Source of the DNA: Rhizobium rosettiformans
GTDB taxonomy: Bacteria; Pseudomonadota; Alphaproteobacteria; Rhizobiales; Rhizobiaceae
Assembly: GCF_016806065.1 (NCBI RefSeq)
Contig: NZ_CP032405.1
Span: 2,198,001-2,262,000 of the forward strand
DNA length: 64,000 nt
Reading direction: 5' to 3'
The stretch's first letter is position 1. Each line of letters starts with the position of its first letter. Of this stretch, positions 20,112 to 28,570 are shown piece by piece. The position numbers were made by a program, and so were the translations under genes. Under the pieces are notes generated by a model. The model was not told the DNA's origin. It was given only the letters and a program-made list of their open reading frames with translations, and searched no databases.

Positions 20112-20981
20112 TCAGCCCTCGTAACCCAATAGCGGACCGTAAAGCTCCGGCCGGCGATCTCGGAACAGGCCCCAGCTGGCGCGTTGCCTTGCAATGCCGT
20201 CGAGATCGAAGGTCGCGGTCAACACCGTCTCGGTTTCACGATCAGCGGTCGCCACCATCGCGCCGGTCTGATCGCAGATGAAGGACGAGCCGTAGAAAGT
20301 GAGCGAAGTGCCCTTGCGGCCGTCTTCCTTGCCAATGCGGTTGGAGGCGATGACCGGCATGATGTTCGCAGCCGCATGACCCTGCATCACCCGCTGCCAG
20401 TGGCCGGAGCTGTCGAGGCTTGCATCCTGCGGCTCCGAGCCGATCGCGGTCGGATAGAGCAAGAGTTCGGCGCCCTGCAGTGCCATGGCGCGCGCCGCCT
20501 CCGGGAACCACTGGTCCCAGCAGATGCCGACGCCGATCGTTGCGTGCCGCGTCTCCCATACCTCGAAACCGGTATCGCCGGGCGAGAAGTAGAATTTCTC
20601 GGTATAGCCGGGCCCATCGGGAATATGGCTCTTGCGATAGATGCCGAGTACGTCGCCGGTGGCATCGACGATGGCGATGCTGTTGAAGAAGGTCTGCCCG
20701 GCTTTTTCGAAGAAACTGACGGGAATGACCACGTTGAGCTCTTCTGCCAGTGCTGAGAAGTGCTCGATCAGCGGATTGTCATGGGCGGGTTGTGCGAGAT
20801 CGAAGAACTCCGCGATCTGGTCCTGGCAGAAATAGGGCGCCTCGAACAGCTCTTGGATCAGGACGATCTGCGCCCCCTTGGATGCTGCTTCGCGCGCGAG
20901 CTTTTCCGCCCGTGCGATATTGCCGGGCAGATCCCAGCTGCAGGCCATCTGGGTGGCGGCGACGGTAACGGTGCGGGTCAT
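20112..20981 (-). CDS. aguB: N-carbamoylputrescine amidase
   Basis: A 289-residue nitrilase-superfamily amidase that hydrolyses N-carbamoylputrescine to putrescine, ammonia and CO2. The triad is Glu44 (QELFEAPYFCQ), Lys117 (YRKSHIPDGPGY) and Cys154 (GICWDQWFPE), and the family segment EAPYFCQDQ is diagnostic of AguB. GGAGAG precedes the ATG. It is the third gene of a puuA-puuB-aguB operon with 11 bp between it and puuB. AguA (agmatine deiminase) is not nearby. Confidence 0.93.
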   Translation of the reverse strand: MTRTVTVAATQMACSWDLPGNIARAEKLAREAASKGAQIVLIQELFEAPYFCQDQIAEFFDLAQPAHDNPLIEHFSALAEELNVVIPVSFFEKAGQTFFNSIAIVDATGDVLGIYRKSHIPDGPGYTEKFYFSPGDTGFEVWETRHATIGVGICWDQWFPEAARAMALQGAELLLYPTAIGSEPQDASLDSSGHWQRVMQGHAAANIMPVIASNRIGKEDGRKGTSLTFYGSSFICDQTGAMVATADRETETVLTATFDLDGIARQRASWGLFRDRRPELYGPLLGYEG

Positions 20982-20992
20982 CTCTTCTCTCC

Positions 20993-22291
20993 TTAGACGC
21001 CAAGCCGGTCGCGCATGCCGTAATACCAGGCGCCGAGCGCGGTAAACGGCACGCGGAACATACGGCCGCCCGGGAAGGGATAGGCCTGCAGTGATGACCA
21101 GACATCGAAGCGGCTCATCTGGCCATGCACGGCTTCGCCAAGGATCTTGCCCAGCAGATGCGTCGTCGTCACCCCATGGCCGCTGTCGCCATGCGAAAAA
21201 TAGACCGTGTCCGACAGCTTGCCCATATGCGGGATGCGCGTCAGCGTCAGCGCGAAGTTGCCGCTCCAGGCATAGTCGATCTTCACGTCTTTCAGCTGCG
21301 GGAAGGTCTTCAGCATGTTCGGCCGGATGACGCCGGTCAGGTTCTGCGGATCCTGGCCGCCATAACCGATGCCGCCACCATAAAGCAGGCGGTTGTCGGC
21401 GGTGCGGCGGTAGTAGTCGAGCACGTAATTGGCGTCCTCGACGCAGTAATTCGACGGCAGCAGTTCCTCTATCAGACCAGGATCGAGCGGCTCGGTTGCC
21501 ATCACCTGGCTGGAAACCGGCATCATCTTCTCGGTCACCTTCGGCGCGATCCCAGCCATATAGGCATTGCCGCAGACGAGGATATGCTTGGCCCTGACGA
21601 TGCCGCCCTCGGTGCAGACGAAAGGTTGCGGGCCGGTATCGAGATGCACGACCTTGGAGTTCTCGAAAATCTTGGCGCCGAGGCTTTCGGCCGCTGCCGC
21701 CTCGCCGAGCACCAGATCGAGCGGATGGATATGTCCGCCGTGCCGGTCTATCATGCCACCGACATAGCGGTCGGTCTTGGCATATTTCGCGACCTCGGCC
21801 TTGGAAACCATCTCCAGCCCGTCATGGCCATGCTTCATCCAGTGCGCCCGGACATCAGCCATCTCCTTCACCTGTTTGTCGGTGAAGGCTGCGAAGAACC
21901 CGCCGTCGACGAGATCGCATTCGATCCCGTATTTCGCTACGCGCTCACGAATGATCCGCCCGCCTTCTAGCGACATCTCGCCGAGCCGATCGGCCTTCTC
22001 CTGGCCGTAGCGCTTGGCAATGGTTTCGAGATCGCGGCTATAGCCGTTGACGATCTGGCCGCCATTGCGACCCGAAGCGCCGAAGCCGATGCGATCGCCC
22101 TCGAGCACGATGACGGCATAGCCCTTTTCCGAGAGCTCAAGCGCCGCCGAAATGCCGGTAAAGCCGGCGCCTATGATGCAGATATCCGCCGTGTGCTGGC
22201 CGTCCAGCTTCGGGCGCACGCGCTTGTCGCGCGCAGAGGCTGCATAATAGGTGGCCGCATGGCCGGGATTGGGTCCGATCGACTTCGTCAT
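20993..22291 (-). CDS. puuB: Gamma-glutamylputrescine oxidoreductase
   Basis: A 432-residue DAO-family flavoenzyme that oxidises gamma-glutamylputrescine to the gamma-glutamyl aminobutyraldehyde. FAD motif ADICIIGAGFTGISAALELSE at about residue 35, GFGASGRNGGQI motif typical of PuuB/OrdL, and C-terminal FSHGDSGHGVTTTHLLGKI FAD contact. The N-terminal 30 residues (ATYYAASA) also match PuuB. Second gene of the operon, 9 bp after puuA. Confidence 0.93.
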   Translation of the reverse strand: MTKSIGPNPGHAATYYAASARDKRVRPKLDGQHTADICIIGAGFTGISAALELSEKGYAVIVLEGDRIGFGASGRNGGQIVNGYSRDLETIAKRYGQEKADRLGEMSLEGGRIIRERVAKYGIECDLVDGGFFAAFTDKQVKEMADVRAHWMKHGHDGLEMVSKAEVAKYAKTDRYVGGMIDRHGGHIHPLDLVLGEAAAAESLGAKIFENSKVVHLDTGPQPFVCTEGGIVRAKHILVCGNAYMAGIAPKVTEKMMPVSSQVMATEPLDPGLIEELLPSNYCVEDANYVLDYYRRTADNRLLYGGGIGYGGQDPQNLTGVIRPNMLKTFPQLKDVKIDYAWSGNFALTLTRIPHMGKLSDTVYFSHGDSGHGVTTTHLLGKILGEAVHGQMSRFDVWSSLQAYPFPGGRMFRVPFTALGAWYYGMRDRLGV

Positions 22292-22300
22292 GGCTTCACC

Positions 22301-23659
22301 TCACACGGTCCGGATATAGGCGTCGTATTCGACGTCGGTCACTCGCAGCGAGAACTCCGAGAGTTCCTGCTGCTTGCAGGCGGTATAAAGGCTTCGATAT
22401 TTCGGCCCGAGCGCCGCATAGGCAAAGCTCGACTTGCCAAAGCGCTGAAGCGCATAGTCCCAGTTGGTCGGCAGGGGCTCGTGGTTGACGGCATGGTCGT
22501 CGCCGGAGATCGCGCCACCCGGCGAAAGCTTCTCCTTCATGCCGGCGAGCGCCGCCGACAGGATCATGGCGAGAACCAGATAGGGATTGGTGTCGGATCC
22601 CGCGACGCGATGCTCGATGCGGGTCGCAGGCTTCGACGCGGTGATCACGCGCACGGCAGCCGAGCGGTTGTCGAAGCCCCAGGATGCATAGGTCGGCGCA
22701 TGTTCGGAGGGGCGCAGGCGGCGATAGGAGTTCTGGTGCGGCGCAAAGATCGCCATGCTCTCGCCCATGCTTTCCAGGAGCCCACCGACCGAATGGAAGA
22801 GGGCATCCGAGGGGCCATCCTCGCCGACATAAATGTTCTCGCCCTTTTCGTTCAGGATCGAGAAATGCACATGCATGCCGCTGCCGGCCTGGGTGCCATA
22901 GGGCTTGGCCATGAAGGTGGCGTCGAGGTCGCTGGCGCGCGCCACGCCCTTGACGATGCGCTTGAGCAATACCGCGTAGTCCGCAGCCGCCAGTGCATCC
23001 GGCACGTGGTTGAGGTTGATCTCGTACTGACCGGGACCGTTTTCGCGCAACGTCGTATCGGCCGGCACCTTCTGGGCGCGGGCGGCCGTCGAAATGCCGT
23101 GGAAGACCTCTTCGAAGTCCTGCAATTCGGAGATCGACAGCACCTGCGTCTGGCCCGTATGCCAGCGGCCGTCTCTTGTGTTCGGCGGACGCACTGGATC
23201 GAGCGCCGAGCGCACAGGATCGATGAGGTAGAATTCGAGTTCTGTGGCAACGACGGGCGTGAGCTTGGCCGCCGTGAAGCGTTTCAGCACATTGCCGAGC
23301 ACCTGACGCGGATCGGCGTAGAAGCTCTCGCCTTCCTGTGTATGCATCTGCAGGAGAACCTGCGCCGTCGGGCGCGACAGCCAGGTCACGCGCGACAGCG
23401 TGCCGGGCACCGGGAAGCAGATGCCATCCGGATCGCCGGTTCCCTCGGCAAGGCCCGCTGCATTCACGTCACGGCCCCAGACGTCGAGTGCATAGACCGA
23501 GCGCGGCATGGCCATGCCCTTGGTCAACACATCGATCGCGCGTTCCCGCGGGATCCACTTGCCGCGAGGCACGCCGTTCACGTCAATGACGAAGGCTTCA
23601 AGTACTTCAATATCGGGATTTGCCGCGAAGAATTCGCGTGCCTCTTCGGCCATGTCCAT
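22301..23659 (-). CDS. puuA: Gamma-glutamylputrescine synthetase (glutamine synthetase family)
   Basis: A 452-residue GS-III/PuuA-like ligase that couples glutamate to putrescine with ATP. The beta-grasp domain (residues 1-115) includes DVNGVPRGKWIP; the catalytic domain has the metal-site ATELEFYLID, ENGPGQYEINL, the ATP-site HVHFSILNEKG and the FDNRSAAVRV and RIEHRVAGSDTNPYL segments. First gene of the puu operon; the upstream region carries two palindromes and the terminator of the dadA-like gene. Confidence 0.93.
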   Translation of the reverse strand: MDMAEEAREFFAANPDIEVLEAFVIDVNGVPRGKWIPRERAIDVLTKGMAMPRSVYALDVWGRDVNAAGLAEGTGDPDGICFPVPGTLSRVTWLSRPTAQVLLQMHTQEGESFYADPRQVLGNVLKRFTAAKLTPVVATELEFYLIDPVRSALDPVRPPNTRDGRWHTGQTQVLSISELQDFEEVFHGISTAARAQKVPADTTLRENGPGQYEINLNHVPDALAAADYAVLLKRIVKGVARASDLDATFMAKPYGTQAGSGMHVHFSILNEKGENIYVGEDGPSDALFHSVGGLLESMGESMAIFAPHQNSYRRLRPSEHAPTYASWGFDNRSAAVRVITASKPATRIEHRVAGSDTNPYLVLAMILSAALAGMKEKLSPGGAISGDDHAVNHEPLPTNWDYALQRFGKSSFAYAALGPKYRSLYTACKQQELSEFSLRVTDVEYDAYIRTV

Positions 23660-23840
23660 GGATCACCGTGTGGCTGATGTCGATCGGGTTCGAAACGCGC
23701 GATAGTGCGCGAACGGATGCTGGTCCGCTAACGATAGACGCTTTTCGCGTTATGGATCAAACACCGGCGCATGCCACTGTCCGTCTTTTCCTGATCCCCT
23801 CGACCGGCGGCGTTCTTGCGACGCTTGCTGCGTTCCGGCC

Positions 23841-23870
23841 TGTTTCCACCGGGAAACAATTTGATCAAAT
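23841..23870. promoter_or_regulatory. Two adjacent palindromes upstream of the puu operon
   Basis: TGTTTCC-ACCG-GGAAACA (23841-23858, 7-bp arms) is followed at once by the perfect 12-bp palindrome ATTTGATCAAAT (23859-23870). They lie 182 nt upstream of puuA and before the dadA terminator, a fitting place for an operator of a putrescine-responsive regulator. Confidence 0.35.
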
Positions 23871-23897
23871 TATGCGGAATGACTACCACCTTGGCGC

Positions 23898-23929
23898 CAA
23901 AAAGGCTAGCCCCCTGAGAAGGGGGCTAG
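23898..23929 (-). terminator. Intrinsic terminator after the dadA-like gene
   Basis: On the minus strand a perfect 9-bp stem CTAGCCCCC/GGGGGCTAG with loop TTCTCA is followed by CCTTTTT. It is 15 nt past the stop codon at 23944. Confidence 0.9.
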
Positions 23930-23943
23930 AAAAGCGTTGTTTT

Positions 23944-25197
23944 TCAGGGGTGAAAACGCTCCGGGCTCCAGGCCCTTGCATCGAGGAATGGCCTCTCCCC
24001 ATCCATCATTTCGGCGATCAGACGGCCCGTGACTGGCCCGAGCGTCAGGCCGTGATGCGCATGGCCGAAGGCGAACCACATGCCCTCGTGGCGCGGCGCC
24101 TTGCCGATAACAGGCATCATGTCCGGCGTGCAGGGGCGGGCACCCATCCAGGGTTCTGCATCGAGCCGATCGGCGAGCGGGAAGATCTCGCGCGCCACCT
24201 TTTCCGCCCGGGCCAACTGCACCGGAGATTTCGGCGCATCGCGATTGGCGAATTCCGCACCCGTCGTCAGGCGAATGCCCTTTTCCATTGGCGCCAGGAA
24301 ATAACCGCGCTCAGCATCCATGGTCCAGTTGTTGAGGACGGCATTGCCCTCAGGCGCATAATGCATGTGATAGCCGCGCTTGACGCCGAGCAGGAAGCGA
24401 TAGCCGAACTTGCGGGTCACTTCCTCCGACCACGGGCCAAGTGCCAGCACCACATCGTCGCCCTCGACCATGCCGTCATCGGTCTTCACTTTCCAGCCGC
24501 GGCCGGAGGCACCGGTGTCAAGCGTCGTCGCATCGCCCTTGACGAAACGACCGCCAAGCGACTGGAAATAGGCGAGGTAGGCCATCGTCAGCCCATGCGG
24601 ACTGGTGACCGACCAGGGATCGTTCCACTTCAACCCGCCAACGAAATCACCCCGGATATGCGGCTCTTCCTTGGCCAGTTCTTCGCGATTCAGCGCCCGG
24701 TAGCTGACGCCATATTCGCGCGCCAGCCGCTCGGCCTCGGCGAGTTCCGCATCCTGCTTGGCCTTGGTGCGGAAGATCTCCATCCAGCCATCCTTGCGGA
24801 TCAGATGGTCGGCCTTGGCCGCCTGGATCAGGTCCTGATGTTCGGTGATCGAGTTCTCGATCAGCGGCGCATAGGCGCGTGCAATCGCCTGATGGCGGCT
24901 CTTGTTCGAATGCCACCAGTAGCGGGACAGGAACGGCACGAGCTTCAGCATCGCGCTTGCATGATAATGCGCGTCGATCCGGTTGTTAAAACCGTAGCGG
25001 ATCAGCATCCCGAGCTCCTGCGGGAAGCCATAGGGCACGACCCCCTCGCGCTGGATCAGACCGGCATTGCCGAAGGAGGTTTCCTCGCCAGCGCCGCGGC
25101 GGTCCACCAGCACCACCGAGCGCCCGCGACGGGCGAGATGGATGGCTGTGGAAACGCCGATAATGCCGGCGCCGAGCACGAGGGTAACCTTGGACAT
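23944..25197 (-). CDS. D-amino acid dehydrogenase-like FAD oxidoreductase
   Basis: A 417-residue DadA-type DAO-family flavoenzyme that would oxidise a D-amino acid or related amine to the oxo acid, passing electrons to the respiratory chain. FAD motif VTLVLGAGIIGVSTAIHLARRG at the N-terminus, followed by the EETSFGNAGLIQ segment of DadA proteins, and the C-terminal motif ARPCTPDMMPVIG and FAFGHAHHGLTLGPVTGRL. The ATG at 25197 puts the FAD motif at the usual distance. It ends at a strong terminator and lies upstream of puu but is probably a separate unit. Confidence 0.88.
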   Translation of the reverse strand: MSKVTLVLGAGIIGVSTAIHLARRGRSVVLVDRRGAGEETSFGNAGLIQREGVVPYGFPQELGMLIRYGFNNRIDAHYHASAMLKLVPFLSRYWWHSNKSRHQAIARAYAPLIENSITEHQDLIQAAKADHLIRKDGWMEIFRTKAKQDAELAEAERLAREYGVSYRALNREELAKEEPHIRGDFVGGLKWNDPWSVTSPHGLTMAYLAYFQSLGGRFVKGDATTLDTGASGRGWKVKTDDGMVEGDDVVLALGPWSEEVTRKFGYRFLLGVKRGYHMHYAPEGNAVLNNWTMDAERGYFLAPMEKGIRLTTGAEFANRDAPKSPVQLARAEKVAREIFPLADRLDAEPWMGARPCTPDMMPVIGKAPRHEGMWFAFGHAHHGLTLGPVTGRLIAEMMDGERPFLDARAWSPERFHP

Positions 25198-25362
25198 GTC
25201 AGTTGAATTCCTGAAGGTGGGATTGCCGGGCAAGGATGCATTTCAGCCTGTTGCGGCGCAAACGAAAAATCGCCGCATTTGCCGCAATCCTCAAAATCCT
25301 TGTCGATCCCGAATCATGCCATATCTCCAGTCGAAGCGAAGGCAGCCAACGAAGGGGACTTG

Positions 25363-25731
25363 ATGCGCCTGCTCATTCTTGGCTGCGCCTGGCTGATGGT
25401 CGGGATCGGTGTGATCGGCATCTTCCTGCCGGTTTTGCCCACGACGCCTTTCATGATCCTCGCCGCGGGCCTCTTCGCGCGCTCCTCCCCGCGCTTCGAG
25501 CAATGGTTGCTCGATCACCCCCGCTATGGTCAGCCCCTCATCGACTGGCGTCGTGAAGGCGCGATTTCGCAAAGGGCCAAGATTGCCTCGGTGTCGTTGA
25601 TGGCGCTGAGCTACGGTATTGTCCTGGTCTTCGGACCACCGCAGCTATGGCTGAAGGCACTGATCGGCGTCATCCTGCTTTGCTCTGCCGCTTTCGTGCT
25701 CACCCGGCCTGCGCCAGGGCGCCAAGGCTGA
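25363..25731 (+). CDS. DUF454 (YbaN family) small membrane protein
   Basis: A 122-residue inner-membrane protein of the DUF454/YbaN family with three hydrophobic segments and the family motif GVIGIFLPVLPTTPFMILAAGLFARSSPRFEQWLLDHPRYG. Function unknown; some relatives sit near heme or iron genes. AAGGGG lies before the ATG. Its 3' end overlaps the convergent EAL gene by 32 bp. Confidence 0.9.
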   Translation: MRLLILGCAWLMVGIGVIGIFLPVLPTTPFMILAAGLFARSSPRFEQWLLDHPRYGQPLIDWRREGAISQRAKIASVSLMALSYGIVLVFGPPQLWLKALIGVILLCSAAFVLTRPAPGRQG

Positions 25732-28534
25732 CGTCATGGCCGCCGGAAAGCAGCGAATGGGCGGCCGACAGAGCCTGGATCTGGCGTGCCGACTGCGGTC
25801 GGCCGAAGAGATAGCCTTGTCCCTCTTCGCAGCCCATGGCCGCGAGCATCTCTGCCTGCAGCGCATTTTCGATGCCCTCGCCAACCACCTTGAGGCTAAG
25901 ACCATGGGCAAGCGTCATGACCGCTTGAACGATGCTCTGGGTCGCGGAATCGCTGACCATCTCGCGGACGAAGGACTGATCGATCTTCAGCTTGTCGAGC
26001 GGCAGGCTGGAGATGTAGCTAAGCGATGAATAGCCAGTTCCAAAGTCGTCGAGCGCAATCGTCACGCCGAGATCGCGCAGCGCATCCAGTTTGGAGAAGA
26101 GCTCCTCGGAGCGCTCGACGAAGATGGATTCGGTGATCTCGACATGCAGCCGGTGCGGCTGAAGACCGCTGGCGTCGAGCGCCGCACGGATGTCGGAAAT
26201 CAGATCGCCGCGCAGAAACTGAACCGGGGAAATGTTGACGGCAACGCTGACATGTGAGGGCCAACTGGTAGCGGCCTTGCAGGCCTCGCGGAACATGAAC
26301 TGGCCCAGATCGCAGATGAAGCCGTTTGCTTCCGAGATGCTGATGAATTCCGCCGGCGAGATCGTGCCGAGTGTCGGATGCTGCCACCGCAAAAGCGCCT
26401 CGGCGCCCGCGAGCCGCCCAGAGGTAAGGGCGACCTGCGGCTGAAAGAGCAGGAAAAACTGTCCCTGATCGAGCCCGGTGCGCAACTCCGCTTCCAAAAG
26501 CCTTGAGCGAGCCCTGCGCAGCGTCGAGGCCGGGTCATACGCCCGCCAGCCACTTCCTCCGACCCGTTTGGCATCGATGAGCGCCAGTTCCGCCGCTTCC
26601 ACCCATTTCCCCGGATGGCCGAGATTGTCCGAGCCGCTGCAGGCGCCGATGCGGGCGTTGAGTTCGATCTTGATCCCGTCGATGCCGAAGGGCGTGTCGA
26701 AGAGCGCGAGCAAGTCAGCCGCACTTTCGGCAAGCGCGTCCTCACCCTCGATGCCGGGGGTGGCAAAACAGAGAACGTCGCCCGCGAGCCGGGCGGTCAG
26801 CCCATCGATGCCCGCATGGCGCCGAAGGCGGCCCCCTACGGCCTGCAGGACGCTGTCGCCCTTTTCCCGGCCGAGCATTTCATTGAGATGACCGAAGCGA
26901 TGCAGGTCGATGGCAAAGACGGAAAAGCCGCGCCCGGTGGCCGCCATAGCGTCGATCAGGCCACGTCGGGTCAAAAGCCCTGTAAGATCGTCGATCCGTG
27001 ACATCTCTTCGAGCTTGGTCTCGTAGAGGCGGCGCGCCGTCACGTCGCGCAGGCTGATACAGGTCACGTGCGAGCCCACCGATGACAGCCCCTGGCCGCC
27101 AAGGCTTTCGAAGGGGGAGATCGTGATGACGGCTTCGATATGCCGTCGGCCTTTTCGGCCTGGAATGTCGAGTGCAAGGGTCTGGCTGTGAACCTGCTGG
27201 GGATCTGTAAGGTGGATCGCTTCGAGCGCGATCAGCGCATCGGTCAGGGCAGGGGGCGCGAATACACTCAGATTGCTACCACGCGCGACAGCTTGGTCGA
27301 GTTCGAGCAAGCCGCTCATGGTCTGGCTGGCATCGAGCAGGTTGCGCTTCTGATCAAGCACGATCACCGGGTCGATGCTGTCATTGATGACGCGCTTCAG
27401 GACACGGCGAATGTCGCGGTTTTCCGTTACCGCGAGCTCCGCCAGCCATCCGCTGAGCCCCACTTTTTCGGCCATCAGCATGAAAAAGCCGAAGGCGAAC
27501 ATCAGCCAAAGGCTGGCGGTGTGGAAGACCAGGGCCTCGTGCTTGTAGATGAGAAAGGAGACCGCCTCGGCAATCGTCAGCAAGGCTGCGGACACTGCGA
27601 GCGGCACGCCCATCGACTGGCGATGGAATGTCAGGGTATAGGCGATGATCAAGGCCGCGAGCAGCAGGCCGATCGGCTCGGTGCGCAATGGCCGGAGTAT
27701 TCGGTCTTGGACCAGTGTCTCCGTCGCCAGCACATGCAGCATCGGCCCGCTGAGGATGCCATAGGCGGGCACGGCAAAGAGGTCCTTCAGTTCCGTCGCA
27801 TAAGCGCCGACCACCACCGACTTGCCATTGATGGCATCGCGTCCGACAGCGCCGGAGAGGATATCGGTGACCGAATAGGTGGGAACTGTTTCAGGCCGAA
27901 TGGAGAAGTCGATCTCGAGCCTGCTGGTCCGTGCATCACTGTAGCCGGCGAGCACGGCGGGCGCCGACTGCGTCGGAATACCGTCGATGAGTTCCGTCAC
28001 CGGGAATGACCGCATCAAGCCATCGTCATCCAGCGCAACATCGACCAAAGCCGGCCAGGAATGCTCGGCAAAGATCGGCAGCGGCGAAGTCACGGTCAGC
28101 GGATCGGCCGAATGCGCACCGAACTGCTGGCGGAATATCGGCAGGATGACACCGCCACCGGCCTCTTCGAGCGCGCGTGCAAGCCGCGCATCGTTTTCCG
28201 GCTGAGAAGGGGTGCTGAAGTCGATATCCAGAAAGATGTCCTGAACACCGGCCGCCACCAGCCTGTCGATCAGCTCGGCATGTACGGCGCGCGGCCAGGG
28301 CCAGGTGCCAACCTCGATCAGGCTTTTCTTGTCGATCGCGACGAATACGAAGTCGCCGCTGGCAGCCCTGGGAGCCGCAGCGGCACGATATGCCATCAGA
28401 TCGTTGTCGAGATGCTGCACGACCGACAAGGAGGGCAAGAACAGCGGAAGCGCCATGATCACGGCGATCATGGCGAGCCGAAGCGATACCAGCCGTGCCA
28501 GGAAACCGGATGCTGGGCGAATGCTATCCGTCAT
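25700..28534 (-). CDS. CHASE2-PAS-degenerate GGDEF-EAL protein, probable c-di-GMP phosphodiesterase
   Basis: A 944-residue inner-membrane signalling protein. An N-terminal helix is followed by a periplasmic CHASE2 sensor (about 35-295), three transmembrane helices (about 300-385), a PAS-like region (about 400-520), a GGDEF domain and an EAL domain. The cyclase signature is AGDVL (584-588) instead of GGDEF, so synthesis is very likely lost. The EAL domain keeps EALLRW (Glu712), HVEITES, LDDFGTGYSSL, KIDQSF and GEGIE, so phosphodiesterase activity is expected. It is 36 bp downstream of the fecR-domain gene, a recurrent partner of CHASE2 proteins. Confidence 0.9.
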   Translation of the reverse strand: MTDSIRPASGFLARLVSLRLAMIAVIMALPLFLPSLSVVQHLDNDLMAYRAAAAPRAASGDFVFVAIDKKSLIEVGTWPWPRAVHAELIDRLVAAGVQDIFLDIDFSTPSQPENDARLARALEEAGGGVILPIFRQQFGAHSADPLTVTSPLPIFAEHSWPALVDVALDDDGLMRSFPVTELIDGIPTQSAPAVLAGYSDARTSRLEIDFSIRPETVPTYSVTDILSGAVGRDAINGKSVVVGAYATELKDLFAVPAYGILSGPMLHVLATETLVQDRILRPLRTEPIGLLLAALIIAYTLTFHRQSMGVPLAVSAALLTIAEAVSFLIYKHEALVFHTASLWLMFAFGFFMLMAEKVGLSGWLAELAVTENRDIRRVLKRVINDSIDPVIVLDQKRNLLDASQTMSGLLELDQAVARGSNLSVFAPPALTDALIALEAIHLTDPQQVHSQTLALDIPGRKGRRHIEAVITISPFESLGGQGLSSVGSHVTCISLRDVTARRLYETKLEEMSRIDDLTGLLTRRGLIDAMAATGRGFSVFAIDLHRFGHLNEMLGREKGDSVLQAVGGRLRRHAGIDGLTARLAGDVLCFATPGIEGEDALAESAADLLALFDTPFGIDGIKIELNARIGACSGSDNLGHPGKWVEAAELALIDAKRVGGSGWRAYDPASTLRRARSRLLEAELRTGLDQGQFFLLFQPQVALTSGRLAGAEALLRWQHPTLGTISPAEFISISEANGFICDLGQFMFREACKAATSWPSHVSVAVNISPVQFLRGDLISDIRAALDASGLQPHRLHVEITESIFVERSEELFSKLDALRDLGVTIALDDFGTGYSSLSYISSLPLDKLKIDQSFVREMVSDSATQSIVQAVMTLAHGLSLKVVGEGIENALQAEMLAAMGCEEGQGYLFGRPQSARQIQALSAAHSLLSGGHDVSLGALAQAG

Positions 28535-28570
28535 GCGCGCATCCTGGCGGTGTGGCGAACGCTCTCATCA

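Noticed and set aside
22193-23677. Open frame of nearly 500 codons antisense to puuA
   Set aside because: Composition is that of a shadow frame and puuA shows full glutamine synthetase-family motifs.
23620-25206. Long open frame of over 500 codons antisense to the dadA-like gene
   Set aside because: It is Arg/His-rich with no recognisable domain and lies opposite a clear flavoenzyme gene; such frames are a by-product of high GC content.
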